Notes: generated from the letters alone by a model not told the origin. A DNA stretch of 45,820 bases from Chloroflexota bacterium (GCA_029555965.1 JAKQHY010000034.1:1-45820); one strand, 5' to 3'; counted from the first letter of the stretch, positions 9,438-16,682 are shown. Translations and numbers: made by a program.

Positions 9438-9540
9438 GGTCGCAGAAACTCTCGGCAATCTCAGCGAGCCATATCCGGCGTATGCGGGGAAAGAGGATGC
9501 TATCCAGCAGGTCTTCCTGCCCGTCGTGCTACGTCAATAA
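9438..9540 (+). pseudogene. Out-of-frame C-terminal tail of the C39 protein
   Basis: After the stop at 9435-9437, the next frame stays open from before the stop to a TAA at 9540 and encodes a tail ending AIQQVFLPVVLRQ. The (F/Y)LPxVLR ending matches the motif in the protein itself and in two other exported proteins in this window. One inserted or missing base near 9421-9437 would join the two. It may be a real frameshift mutation or an assembly error. Confidence 0.5.
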
Positions 9541-9555
9541 CCATTCCTTTTACCT

Positions 9556-9600
9556 TCAAACAGAATCCGGCGCGAAACTATCGCGCCGGATTCTGTTTGA
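9556..9600. terminator. Perfect 20-bp hairpin after the C39 gene
   Basis: A perfect inverted repeat, 20-base arms at 9556-9575 and 9581-9600 around the loop AACTA, lies 16 bases after the reconstructed end of the C39 gene. The ends of the arms are TCAAA/TTTGA, so there is only a short U-run on either strand. It probably works as a terminator or as a 3'-end protecting structure. Confidence 0.65.
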
Positions 9601-9718
9601 TACAAGAACACTATGCGTCATAATGATTGCTACAAACTATCAAGATTATCTACCATAGTTGTAAGCCCGCCCGCCGGCCGACCGCCCCCCCCGCGCCAAT
9701 ACCTCATACCTAAAGATC

Positions 9719-9958
9719 AAGATCCCCGTCTCTTCTTATCTTTCCATCTGTATTACTCCCCCGTCCGGTCGATGCTTTTGCACCGAGACGTAGAGGCCGC
9801 GCGCTATCAATGGCATCGGATGACCGCTGCTTTTGCAGCGATAGTGCGGTGCGACGCGCCGCCCCGCGCTGCTATCCGGCACAGACAGGCCACCCGGCAA
9901 CGGCCTTTTAAAAAACACCGCCCCCTCTCCCCGGCGTAACCGGGTCAGAGGGGGCGGT
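9719..9958. repeat. Dispersed repeat, copy B
   Basis: Second copy of the roughly 240-base repeat at 1838-2076, with the same block order and a terminator hairpin at the same end. The CGCTGC/GCAGCG palindrome has loop TTTT here and AAAA in copy A. It is noncoding and lies between the C39 gene and the end of the mobile-element-like gene cluster. Confidence 0.65.
9906..9958 (-). terminator. Intrinsic terminator of the 10-20 kb minus-strand operon
   Basis: On the minus strand the stem ACCGCCCCCTCT / AGAGGGGGCGGT, with an inner CCCGG/CCGGG stem, is followed by GTTTTTTAAA. This is a strong rho-independent terminator pointing away from the DnaA-domain gene, which ends at 10140. Confidence 0.75.
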
Positions 9959-9975
9959 AAGGGTGACTGAAGTTG

Positions 9976-10124
9976 CTATCGGTGCTTTTGCACCGATAGA
10001 ATCTATCCTGTAGGTGCTTTTGCACCTACAGGGTGGCGCTGTAGGTGCAAAAGCATCGACAGACCGCTCCTGTAGGTGCTTTTGCACCTACAGGGTGGCG
10101 TTGTAGGTGCAAAAGCACCTACAG
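9976..10124. repeat. Array of five GTGC-TTTT/AAAA-GCAC palindromes
   Basis: Five 24-26 base palindromes: 9976-9999, 10007-10032, 10039-10062, 10069-10094 and 10101-10124. All share the core GTGC-N4-GCA(C), with flanks CTGTAG/CTACAG in the last four. Loops run TTTT, TTTT, AAAA, TTTT, AAAA, so the last four are two tandem 62-base units, each a TTTT hairpin and an AAAA hairpin joined by GGTGGCG. It resembles a REP/BIME array. Because it directly follows the gene for a DnaA-domain protein, an iteron-like replication role is an alternative. Confidence 0.7.
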
Positions 10125-10139
10125 CGATATAAGTAATTC

Positions 10140-10979
10140 CTATGCCGTCCATATTTCTGGGTCCAGCCCGTGCGCGGTCACCCACTGATCGTGCCGGGTT
10201 TGTAACTCGGCGTTGAGTTCCGCCACTTCCGAAGGGTGCAGTAACGGCAAGCGCCAGCGCACGCTCAGGGTATACACCAACCGACGCTGGATACCGCTGG
10301 TCGCAATCTGCGCCAAATCATACTGTTGTAGCCGATCAAACGCCCCCGGGCTGTGCCGGGCCCACGCCGTCGTGGGGGCTTGGCCAAACGGCGCCAGCGT
10401 CATCTCCGCCGCGCCGGGAGCATCAGGGTCACACTGCCGATTGCGCCCGGTCAACGCCTGCTTGCTGCACGGCACCAGTCGCGCCAGTTCCGGCGCGCTG
10501 AAGCGCACGCGCGGCGTCCACTCGTGGGGTGTGGCCAGCCGGTCCGCCTGTCGCACGATCTCCCACACCCGCCAGGCAATCGTTCCCAGTAGCGGCGCCC
10601 AGAACAGCAAGGCGTACTCCGGCACCGGCACCCAGCCGGCCACCTTCTTCGGGTCGCCCGGGTCGAAATCCGGCGGTCGCCATTCGGGGGCCGGCAGGGT
10701 CGCGGACGGCGCTGGCGTTGGCTCCCAGACGACGAACTGCACGCCCCAGCCGTTGCCGGTGATACGCTTCAGCGTGCGTTCCACTACCGGGTACAGCCGG
10801 TTGGACAGCCACTCCACGGCGTAACCGTTCTTCACGCCGATGAGCAGCAGCTCGTGTTCTTCGTCCGTCTGTAGCCAGTGAGTGTCCCGGACCCACGTAT
10901 CAAAGGTGGCGCGGGTCATCTGCAATTCCAGTTCGCCTAACGCGGCTTGCCACACGCGGGCGCCATCAATGTCACTCAT
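10140..10979 (-). CDS. DnaA N-terminal-domain protein, candidate replication initiator of the element
   Basis: 279 residues with a strong AGGAGG site before ATG 10979. Residues 9-75 match DnaA domain I: LWQ-like start, MTRATFDTWVRDTHWL, then IGVKNGYAVEWLSNRLYPVV. The remaining 200 residues lack the DnaA ATPase and the C-terminal helix-turn-helix; they hold a Pro-rich linker and a helical region (YALLFWAPLLGTIAWRVWEI, RFSAPELARLVPCSKQALTG) that reads like a winged-helix DNA-binding part. DnaA domain I loads helicase and contacts other initiators, so this may be a plasmid-type initiator or a host-initiation modulator. It is the last gene of the minus-strand cluster and directly precedes the palindrome array. 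Confidence 0.7.
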   Translation of the reverse strand: MSDIDGARVWQAALGELELQMTRATFDTWVRDTHWLQTDEEHELLLIGVKNGYAVEWLSNRLYPVVERTLKRITGNGWGVQFVVWEPTPAPSATLPAPEWRPPDFDPGDPKKVAGWVPVPEYALLFWAPLLGTIAWRVWEIVRQADRLATPHEWTPRVRFSAPELARLVPCSKQALTGRNRQCDPDAPGAAEMTLAPFGQAPTTAWARHSPGAFDRLQQYDLAQIATSGIQRRLVYTLSVRWRLPLLHPSEVAELNAELQTRHDQWVTAHGLDPEIWTA

Positions 10980-11018
10980 CGTTCACCTCCTCGGTGGGGC
11001 GCGATTACCCTTGCCCCG

Positions 11019-11366
11019 TCAGCCTTCGGGCGCTTCATTCCACACCGCGGCCACGGCGCTGCGCACAATGCGCAAGATCGCCGCGCGCCCCTCGCCATCC
11101 AGTTGGGCGCACAGGTCGGCGATTTCGAGAATGAGCGGGTCGCAATACACGGGGTGCTCGAACAACTGGGCCAACACCGTGTCGAAATGGAGTCCCAGTC
11201 CGCGCGCCAGGCTGGCCAGGGTGTCCAACGTCACATTGGGGATGTGGGCGGGCTTCTGTAGATTGTAGATGGTTTGCACCGCCAGCGCACTGCGCTGCGC
11301 CAGCATCGCGGCGGTGAGCTGGTACTCGCGCAGCACATCCTGAATCCAGGTAGATAAGCTCCTCAT
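11019..11366 (-). CDS. XRE-family transcriptional regulator
   Basis: 115 residues. The N-terminal 65 form a Cro/CI-type helix-turn-helix (LTAAMLAQRSALAVQTIYNL then VTLDTLASLARGLGLHFD). The rest is a helical tail (LEIADLCAQLDGEGRAAILR), likely for dimerisation. AGGAG lies six bases ahead of ATG 11366. It is cytoplasmic and probably controls the operon in which it sits, 40 bases before the DnaA-domain gene. No operator half-sites were confirmed. Confidence 0.82.
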   Translation of the reverse strand: MRSLSTWIQDVLREYQLTAAMLAQRSALAVQTIYNLQKPAHIPNVTLDTLASLARGLGLHFDTVLAQLFEHPVYCDPLILEIADLCAQLDGEGRAAILRIVRSAVAAVWNEAPEG

Positions 11367-11425
11367 TCACACTCCTACAATAGCGTAAGCTCTGTACCGG
11401 ATATGGCGGCCGGTACTTCCGCAGT

Positions 11426-11806
11426 TCAGGTAGCATTTTGTACCTCCCCTTGATAAGTCAGTGCGATCTGTGCCAGTGCCTGCGTGACCTCGGTCAGGTC
11501 GGCGGCGGTCAAGCGCAAGCTGACCGGGCTATCCAGGCGCCGCAAGGTATACGTCCCATCAGCGTGCGCCACGACGCCCCAGCGCCCGGACTGCGCAAGG
11601 TACTGTGGCGGGGACTGCGCCGGCCACGTCGCCCGAGCCGGGATATGGACGACCGGGTAGTAGCCTGCGGCGATCAAAGCGGCCCGATAGTTGTTCGTGT
11701 GCGCCCACATCAGACTCCAGCCGTATCCGCGCGGGCGCGCGAGGACGCCGTCGGGATGACGCACCACCCGGCGTTGCGCGCCACAGGATAACTCGGCGAA
11801 GTCCAC
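11426..11806 (-). CDS. Hypothetical protein of the element, start uncertain
   Basis: An open frame of 126 codons from GTG 11806 reads RVVRHPDGVLARPRGYGWSL, then MWAHTNNYRAALIAAGYYPV, with no family I recognise. The GTG has no ribosome binding site. The upstream zinc-ribbon gene ends in TGATG, coupling to an ATG at 11853 in another frame (MTDFAEIFVLDVPVPTW). Joining that start to this frame needs one frameshift near 11806, where both frames read DFAE-like residues. The gene is therefore either started at a weak GTG or slightly broken. Confidence 0.5.
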   Translation of the reverse strand: MDFAELSCGAQRRVVRHPDGVLARPRGYGWSLMWAHTNNYRAALIAAGYYPVVHIPARATWPAQSPPQYLAQSGRWGVVAHADGTYTLRRLDSPVSLRLTAADLTEVTQALAQIALTYQGEVQNAT

Positions 11807-11852
11807 GTCGGCACGGGGACATCCAGGACGAATATTTCGGCAAAATCGGTCA

Positions 11853-12062
11853 TCAAAAGGGTAACTCCCGCTCCTCGGTCAGCGTGCCACACACCGGACA
11901 GACATATTGCCCGGCCGCATTCCGCTGCGTCACCCAGGTGAACTGGTCACAAGTGGGACAATATTGAAAATCACCGGGCCAGACGCTGGCGGATTCTACG
12001 CCATCCCTGGGGAAAACCATAGTCGTTTCAACCGCGGCTTCAAGCACACTTGGTTCTGACAT
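11853..12062 (-). CDS. Small zinc-ribbon protein
   Basis: 69 residues from ATG 12062, chosen for the GAAGGCGG site three bases before it. Two CxxC knuckles, CPTC and CPVC, are about 20 residues apart near the C-terminus and should bind one zinc. An acidic N-terminus precedes them. The start lies 11 bases after the HNH gene stop, and the stop overlaps the next ATG (TGATG). The protein may bind nucleic acid or another element protein; function unknown. Confidence 0.65.
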   Translation of the reverse strand: MSEPSVLEAAVETTMVFPRDGVESASVWPGDFQYCPTCDQFTWVTQRNAAGQYVCPVCGTLTEERELPF

Positions 12063-12073
12063 TGTCCGCCTTC

Positions 12074-12373
12074 TCAGTCCCGTTCCGCCGGCGGCTGGCG
12101 TTTGCGCCACCAGATCGGCCAGCTAAACTCAAACATCAGTTGCCCGACGAGCTTCCGGGCGTGCAGCGCCAGATGGCACCGCTGGCACAAGGCCACCAGG
12201 TTCTCATCGGCGTTGTTGGCGCAGTTGCCGTCAATGTGATGCACTGCCAGGCCATAGTACCCGGCCGGGTCGTGCGGATGGCCGCACTGCTCGCAGCACC
12301 AGCCCGCCGCCGTCTTGATCCGCGTCGCAATCGCTTTCCAATTGCGTGGATACAGCCACCGCTTAAAGGGCAT
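12074..12373 (-). CDS. HNH endonuclease
   Basis: 99 residues. The HNH fold is complete: Zn knuckle CEQC at 27-30, catalytic HHIDG at 45-49, the Asn-Asn and ENLVALC segment at 53-63, and the second knuckle CQRCH at 63-67. HNH domains make metal-dependent nicks or breaks in DNA. The ATG lies inside the end of the methylase gene (11-base overlap), so the two are translationally coupled. The pair could be a restriction-modification unit, or the nuclease may process element DNA. Confidence 0.85.
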   Translation of the reverse strand: MPFKRWLYPRNWKAIATRIKTAAGWCCEQCGHPHDPAGYYGLAVHHIDGNCANNADENLVALCQRCHLALHARKLVGQLMFEFSWPIWWRKRQPPAERD

Positions 12374-13250
12374 CGGCCAGCTCCACGCCGGGAAACAGTG
12401 GGGGCTGCACCCCGCGTTTTTGCACCGCCGGGGACAGCCACAGATATTCGGTGGCCGGTTTGCCCTGGGTCGGCGCCTGGGTCTCTACCCGCAGCCAATC
12501 CTGGTACAGCGCTTCGTAGGGGCCGGGACGACCACTGACAATCGCCATGCCCTGAATCTGGTGGAGCATTTTTGCCAGCTCCGCGTGCCCGTCTGCCGCC
12601 AGCTCGCAGCGATATGTGCCGGCGCGTTGGCCGGGATAGGGTGGGTCCACATAAAAGCAGGTGTCGGGGGTATCGTAGTCCGCGATGACCTCCGCCGCGT
12701 CCCGCTGTTCGATCTGGACGTGCTTGAAACGGGCCGCAATGGCCAGCAACTCGCCGGGATAGTCCGTCCATTCCTGGGCGTAATACCCGTCCCGGGCGGT
12801 GTCTTTCTGCGCGAGCCACTTGGGCGGGTCGCGGCGCGTGGCGCCCGCGCGCGTTTGTTTGGTGCGCACCAGGAACCGCCGCGCCACTTCCAGTTCGTAG
12901 TCGGGCCATTCGTCCGGCACCCGCCGGGCGGCCTCGGCCACCGCCGCCAGGGAGAACGGCGTGAAGTAAACCTGGCGAATCAGTTCTTGCGGGCGCTCCC
13001 GCAGGACGCGGAACAGGGTGGCGACCTGATAATCCAGGTCGTTGTACACTTCCCGCGGCGCGGGCGGGGTGCGCTGGAGCAGCACGGCGGCACTGCCGCC
13101 AAAGGGTTCGACGTAGCAGGTGTGCGGGGGCAAGTGCCCGATAATCCAGGGCGCCAGCCCCGCCTTCCCCCCGAAGTAATAGCCCAGGGTCAGCCGGTGG
13201 GCCGGCCCGGTAACGGGGCGGGCGATGCGTACTGTTTTTTTCTTCCCCAT
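12363..13250 (-). CDS. Dam-type DNA adenine methyltransferase (MethyltransfD12)
   Basis: 295 residues with a GAGGAG site before ATG 13250. Class alpha N6-adenine methylase layout: SAM-binding YVEPFGGSAAVLL at 46-58, a central target-recognition region (residues 70-190), and the catalytic motif DPPY at 202-205. It should methylate adenine in a short DNA site; specificity cannot be read. Located in the element operon between the ParR-like and HNH genes, it may protect element DNA from host restriction or from its coupled HNH nuclease. Confidence 0.9.
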   Translation of the reverse strand: MGKKKTVRIARPVTGPAHRLTLGYYFGGKAGLAPWIIGHLPPHTCYVEPFGGSAAVLLQRTPPAPREVYNDLDYQVATLFRVLRERPQELIRQVYFTPFSLAAVAEAARRVPDEWPDYELEVARRFLVRTKQTRAGATRRDPPKWLAQKDTARDGYYAQEWTDYPGELLAIAARFKHVQIEQRDAAEVIADYDTPDTCFYVDPPYPGQRAGTYRCELAADGHAELAKMLHQIQGMAIVSGRPGPYEALYQDWLRVETQAPTQGKPATEYLWLSPAVQKRGVQPPLFPGVELADAL

Positions 13251-13265
13251 CGGTACTCTCCTCAG

Positions 13266-13391
13266 TCAGAGGCCACGGGCTTCAGGGCGCGGCGCTGTCT
13301 TCACCGGCCGACATCCTGGACGGAGGACGCCAGCCAGGGCGTCAGCCGGTGAGCACAAGGCCGCGCAACGTTCAAAGGTCAACCGTGTCAT
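13266..13391 (-). CDS. Small ORF of 41 residues ahead of the methylase
   Basis: ATG 13391 is preceded by CTGGAG with seven-base spacing, and the frame (start MTRLTFERCAALCSPADALA, basic Pro-rich end) stops 15 bases before the methylase ATG. There is no recognisable domain. It is supported only by the ribosome binding site and by the dense packing of the operon; it could also be a leader. Confidence 0.35.
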   Translation of the reverse strand: MTRLTFERCAALCSPADALAGVLRPGCRPVKTAPRPEARGL

Positions 13392-13412
13392 CAGTATTCT
13401 CCAGGGAATTAC

Positions 13413-13449
13413 GGGGGGCCAAAAATTCAGGTAGAATTCTTGGCCCCCC
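13413..13449 (-). terminator. GC-rich hairpin after the ParR-like gene
   Basis: GGGGGGCCAA and TTGGCCCCCC arms, extended by AATTC/GAATT, enclose a five-base loop seven bases after the stop of the ParR-like gene. It has no long U-tract, so it may attenuate rather than fully stop transcription into the methylase. Confidence 0.5.
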
Positions 13450-13455
13450 AGAATG

Positions 13456-13701
13456 CTAACTGAACAACCCTTCCATATCCGCCAACATCGTGGCGACTTC
13501 GTCTGCCGTGACCGTCTGCGGCGGGCTGAGTACGCCGCCCGTCAGCGCGGCGTGAACCGCCCGAATGACCTTGGCCGGCAAGGATTCTACCGTGTCCCCC
13601 TGGAGGTAATCCAGGATCGCTTGATGCCGGCTGGGATACAGTCGGAGCCTGACCCGGATCACCACCGGGCGTTCCGTTCGTGGTCGTCGGCCGCGGGGCA
13701 T
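13456..13701 (-). CDS. Small basic protein, candidate ParR-type partner of the actin-like protein
   Basis: 81 residues with a basic N-terminus (MPRGRRPRTERPVVIRVRLR) that reads like the beta strand of a ribbon-helix-helix protein, then two helices (HQAILDYLQ, SLPAKVIRAVHAAL) and an acidic tail (DEVATMLADMEGLF). The start codon is one base after the stop of the ParM-like gene. ParM operons place a ribbon-helix-helix centromere binder (ParR) immediately downstream, and ParR C-termini contact the filament. Position and shape both fit, but sequence similarity is too weak to be certain. Confidence 0.55.
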   Translation of the reverse strand: MPRGRRPRTERPVVIRVRLRLYPSRHQAILDYLQGDTVESLPAKVIRAVHAALTGGVLSPPQTVTADEVATMLADMEGLFS

Positions 13702-13702
13702 C

Positions 13703-14920
13703 TCACTTCCCCTGGCGCGCCTGCATCACGCCGAACTTGTACAGCCCACGCGCCACCGCCAACACGGGGCTATCCGGGATGACGGCTTTCTCACGGAACT
13801 TGCGCCGCAGGTAGTCGCCCAACAGGATCGCGCCACCCCCGACGATGACGACGGCCCCAAAGCGTTCCCAGGTGTGCTCCCACACCTGGTTGATCAGGCC
13901 ATTGATGTCCGGCCACCACAGTGGCAGAAGGGTGGGGAGCTCGGCGTTGAGCGCGCCGCTGCGCAGGCGGGCGTCCATCTCGCCGCGCGAGTAGTGGTTG
14001 CGGGGATTCGCCAAGGCCAACAGCCGTTGTACGCCTTCGGTCTCGCCGCGCGTGAACCGGGGACTGGCCTTGCCCTGCTGTACGACCAGCAATTCGACCG
14101 TGCTCATCCCGATGGAGATGACGCCGATTTCCTGGGCGTACAGGGGCTTGCGCGCCGGGAGGAATCCGCCAGCCTCGTCCAACAGGAAGTCGAACCACGC
14201 GCCCACCGGCTGCGACGTCACCTGCACGTCCTGCACGTCCAACGTGTAAGCGGTGTGCAACGCCCCGCCGCCGAAACTGACGACGAGATCGGCGTTGTCC
14301 AGCATCGCGTCCACCATCTGCGCCTTGTTCCAGTAGCGGACCAATGTCAGGCCCTCCTGCGCGGCGCGGGCGACGAGGTCATCCTTGCTGCTACTCTGCG
14401 CGAACCGTTCCAGGTGTTCGCGGGCGGCGGCGCGCGCGGCGGGCGGGACGTGGCCGTTCCGCGCCGTCCACTGGTGGGCGCCGGTCAGCCAGCTTTTCAC
14501 GCCGGGGATGATTTCCTTACCGGCATCGCCGGCCAACGCTTGCTGGGGCAGGCCCACCTTGAGCCGCAGCGCAGCAAGCGGGCCGTAGGTTTCGACGTGG
14601 CGAGTGAAGGCGCCGTAGATGACGGCGGCCATCTCCGGGCTGCCGGCGAAGCGCCCGAAGTCCAGGTTCTCCACCGGGCGGCCCCAGCCGTGCGCGCCGG
14701 GGCCGGTGTAGAAGGTGCCGCCGGTGAAGGCGATTTGCAAGGGCGGCGCCAGGCTCTCCAGCCCGGCGACCGCGCCGGGGGCGTCTGCTCCGTTGTGGGC
14801 GATCTGCGAGTTGAACTCGGTCGCGCCCTGTGCGGTGTAGATTTTGACCGCGCCCGCACCTTCGTCCAGGCCCACGACCTGGGGTGTTGTGGGCAGTGTG
14901 TTTACCAGATTAGTCTCCAT
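13703..14920 (-). CDS. ParM/Alp-like actin-fold ATPase, plasmid segregation type
   Basis: 405 residues from ATG 14920, fixed by a GGAGGA site seven bases upstream; the frame stays open further but without a start signal. Actin-fold motifs: phosphate-1 GLDEGAGAVK at 17-26 (Asp19), phosphate-2 VISIGMSTVELLV at 267-279 with Ser in place of the usual Asp, and adenosine motif VVIVGGGAILLGDY at 357-370. ParM-like proteins polymerise with ATP and push plasmid copies apart. The small basic gene one base downstream is the likely adaptor. Its presence in an integrative cluster suggests the element has, or had, an extrachromosomal phase. Confidence 0.75.
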   Translation of the reverse strand: METNLVNTLPTTPQVVGLDEGAGAVKIYTAQGATEFNSQIAHNGADAPGAVAGLESLAPPLQIAFTGGTFYTGPGAHGWGRPVENLDFGRFAGSPEMAAVIYGAFTRHVETYGPLAALRLKVGLPQQALAGDAGKEIIPGVKSWLTGAHQWTARNGHVPPAARAAAREHLERFAQSSSKDDLVARAAQEGLTLVRYWNKAQMVDAMLDNADLVVSFGGGALHTAYTLDVQDVQVTSQPVGAWFDFLLDEAGGFLPARKPLYAQEIGVISIGMSTVELLVVQQGKASPRFTRGETEGVQRLLALANPRNHYSRGEMDARLRSGALNAELPTLLPLWWPDINGLINQVWEHTWERFGAVVIVGGGAILLGDYLRRKFREKAVIPDSPVLAVARGLYKFGVMQARQGK

Positions 14921-14952
14921 CGTTGCGTCCTCCGTTTTAACTGAATAGAAAA

Positions 14953-15126
14953 TTACCATTTGCGTTTGCTGAGCGCGGCCAACACAGCCGGCGTCAACTG
15001 CACCCGCGCATTCCCCAGTAGGAGACCGGGGATTACACCCTGTTTGAGCCAGTGGCGCAGCAGACTGGGCCGTACTCCACAGCGCCGCGCGCACGCGGCG
15101 ATGGAAATGACAATTTCCTCGTTCAC
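14953..15126 (-). CDS. Small MerR/excisionase-like HTH protein
   Basis: 57 residues starting at GTG 15126; the GTG overlaps the TGA of the upstream gene (GTGA) and GGAGG lies seven bases before it. The sequence has a helix-turn-helix of the MerR/Xis type (IAACARRCGVRPSLLRHWLK) followed by a wing (GNARVQLTPAVLAALSKRKW). Such proteins bind DNA as recombination directionality factors or small regulators. It lies 32 bases before the ParM-like gene and may regulate it. Confidence 0.65.
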   Translation of the reverse strand: MNEEIVISIAACARRCGVRPSLLRHWLKQGVIPGLLLGNARVQLTPAVLAALSKRKW

Positions 15127-15431
15127 TCAGCTTCCTCCGTGAGTAAGTGGATCCGGGCACGGCGCCACAGCCAGACACACAGCGCGCCCCCGCCGAGCAG
15201 CAGCCCGGCCAATACCAGGAATACCAGTGCCGGTGAACCGCCCGCGGCCGCACTATGACTCACGCTCATTGCCACCACCGGCGGGGGAACCGGCGTGGGC
15301 GGCGGTTGTAACGCCAGCGCCAGGTTATTCAGCGCCGCCGCTAGCTCAGCGCCGTGGGCGTTAGCAATGGCCAGGGTGAAAAAGATGCCGATCCAGGTCA
15401 CTGCACCGAGCCTTCCCAACGTGCGTTTCAT
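15123..15431 (-). CDS. Small membrane protein with signal peptide
   Basis: 102 residues: signal-like N-terminus (AVTWIGIFFTLAIANAHGA), a Pro-rich segment (LQPPPTPVPPPVV), a transmembrane helix (ALVFLVLAGLLLGGGALCVW) and a basic-then-acidic tail (RRARIHLLTEEAE). Predicted topology has a short outside segment and a cytoplasmic tail. The start is 10 bases after the upstream stop. It could be a component of a minimal DNA-transfer or mating-contact apparatus; no family recognised. Confidence 0.6.
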   Translation of the reverse strand: MKRTLGRLGAVTWIGIFFTLAIANAHGAELAAALNNLALALQPPPTPVPPPVVAMSVSHSAAAGGSPALVFLVLAGLLLGGGALCVWLWRRARIHLLTEEAE

Positions 15432-15440
15432 CGGCGCGCC

Positions 15441-16013
15441 TCAATAGTCCACAATGCTTTGCTGACAGCCAGCGGCGGCGACCAGGGCAGCCCAGCGCAG
15501 CACGAACAGGGCTTCCTCCGCCGTGGGCCGCAGCGCCCGCAAGGGCTCGACCAGGTCGCGGGCGGCGGCCATCATCCGCTGATACCACTGGTCCCAATGG
15601 CCGCGATGCGGCTTCAGCCGCGCGGCCTGGAAGCGGCGCAGTGCGACCTGAAAGACTTTCGCCCCAGGCAACAAGGCCACGATCAGGTCCGGGTCGGGGC
15701 TTTCAATGGGCGCGTAGGCCGTCTGGACGAAGCGCCCCACCTGCGCCAACGGGTCCACCCAGGCGACGGGATGTTGCAAGGTCTGCGCCACCCGAATCAG
15801 CACCATACCCACATCGAGGTCGGCGGCTACGGTAGTGTCCTGACGGGTGACCGGCGCGCTGTACAGCCAGGCCAGCAGCGTCGGGCGCGCCAGCGGGGTG
15901 GGCGGGGTAGGGGCGAGTGACTGGGCCCGCGCGGCGGGCGCGGCGGGCACGACCCAGGGCACGTCCAAGATGGTGGCCGGGGTCATTGTGGATTGAATCC
16001 GAGGCTTGTTCAT
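15441..16013 (-). CDS. Hypothetical protein of the element
   Basis: 190 residues from ATG 16013, chosen for the AGGAGG site eight bases before it. A Pro/Ala-rich N-terminus is followed by a helical region (VGMVLIRVAQTLQHPVAWVD, VFQVALRRFQAARLKPHRGH, ALFVLRWAALVAAAGCQQ). No signal peptide, catalytic motif or known domain is visible. It sits between two small membrane proteins in the transfer-like part of the operon. Confidence 0.6.
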   Translation of the reverse strand: MNKPRIQSTMTPATILDVPWVVPAAPAARAQSLAPTPPTPLARPTLLAWLYSAPVTRQDTTVAADLDVGMVLIRVAQTLQHPVAWVDPLAQVGRFVQTAYAPIESPDPDLIVALLPGAKVFQVALRRFQAARLKPHRGHWDQWYQRMMAAARDLVEPLRALRPTAEEALFVLRWAALVAAAGCQQSIVDY

Positions 16014-16094
16014 CGTTAGTCCTCCTAAAAAGTGTCGATGTTGTCTATAGTGCCGCACTGGATGTCTTCACCGTGCGTAGTGGTAATGCCCGGT

Positions 16095-16655
16095 CTAGCC
16101 ATTGATGACGCTTCCATCGGTACTCACCAGGCGCCGCCCGCGCTCCACGGGGTACTCGCTGCTGGGCCGCGCGGCCTCCGGCAAAGAAGAGCGCGACTGC
16201 TCCCCCAGGGCGCGCTGTACCGCCGCGTTGAGTTCGTCGCCGGTCAGCCGGGCATTCTCCGGGCGGCGCAACTCGCGCGCCGTGTGAATCCGAATCTGGG
16301 CCGTATCCGCGGCCGCCGCCATCGTCGTGGCGACGCCGGTTTGCATCAGACCCTGCACGGTCTCCATCCCGTCTTGCAGTCCTTCCCGATGCGCCCGCGC
16401 TGCCGACGTCCCCAGGAAGTAGCCCAGGAACGGGGCCAGGACGGCGACCACGGTCGCCAGCCCGGCCCACCAGCGGAGGGCGGCCATATCCGCCGCAAAT
16501 AAGGCATAGACCAGGGCGCCCACCAGGGCGAGCGCCACGAGGCCGCCTACCGCACTGACCACCAAGGTCAGCCGCGCCTGCCACTCAGCCGCGGTCAACG
16601 GCTGATTCGCCGTCGTGCGCATAGTCCGGTGCGCTGGCTTACGTTTCTGTGTCAT
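16095..16655 (-). CDS. Membrane protein with two TM helices and a cytoplasmic tail
   Basis: 186 residues with a GGGAGG site before ATG 16655. Two transmembrane helices (LVVSAVGGLVALALVGALVY and ATVVAVLAPFLGYFLGTSA) are followed by a helical soluble tail of about 100 residues with basic and acidic patches (RAHREGLQDGMETVQGLM, LTGDELNAAVQRALGE). No known domain. Paired with the neighbouring small membrane proteins and the FtsK-like translocase, it may belong to an envelope-spanning DNA-transfer complex. Confidence 0.6.
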   Translation of the reverse strand: MTQKRKPAHRTMRTTANQPLTAAEWQARLTLVVSAVGGLVALALVGALVYALFAADMAALRWWAGLATVVAVLAPFLGYFLGTSAARAHREGLQDGMETVQGLMQTGVATTMAAAADTAQIRIHTARELRRPENARLTGDELNAAVQRALGEQSRSSLPEAARPSSEYPVERGRRLVSTDGSVING

Positions 16656-16682
16656 CTTGGTTTACCTCCCTCTGTGGATTAA

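Noticed and set aside
10007-10124. Factor-independent terminators for the C39 gene
   Set aside because: The palindromes lack U-tracts and occur as a regular array; the gene already has its own perfect hairpin at 9556-9600.
13874-14944. A 356-codon plus-strand frame opposite the ParM-like gene
   Set aside because: Low-complexity protein without motifs, antisense to a recognisable actin-fold ATPase.
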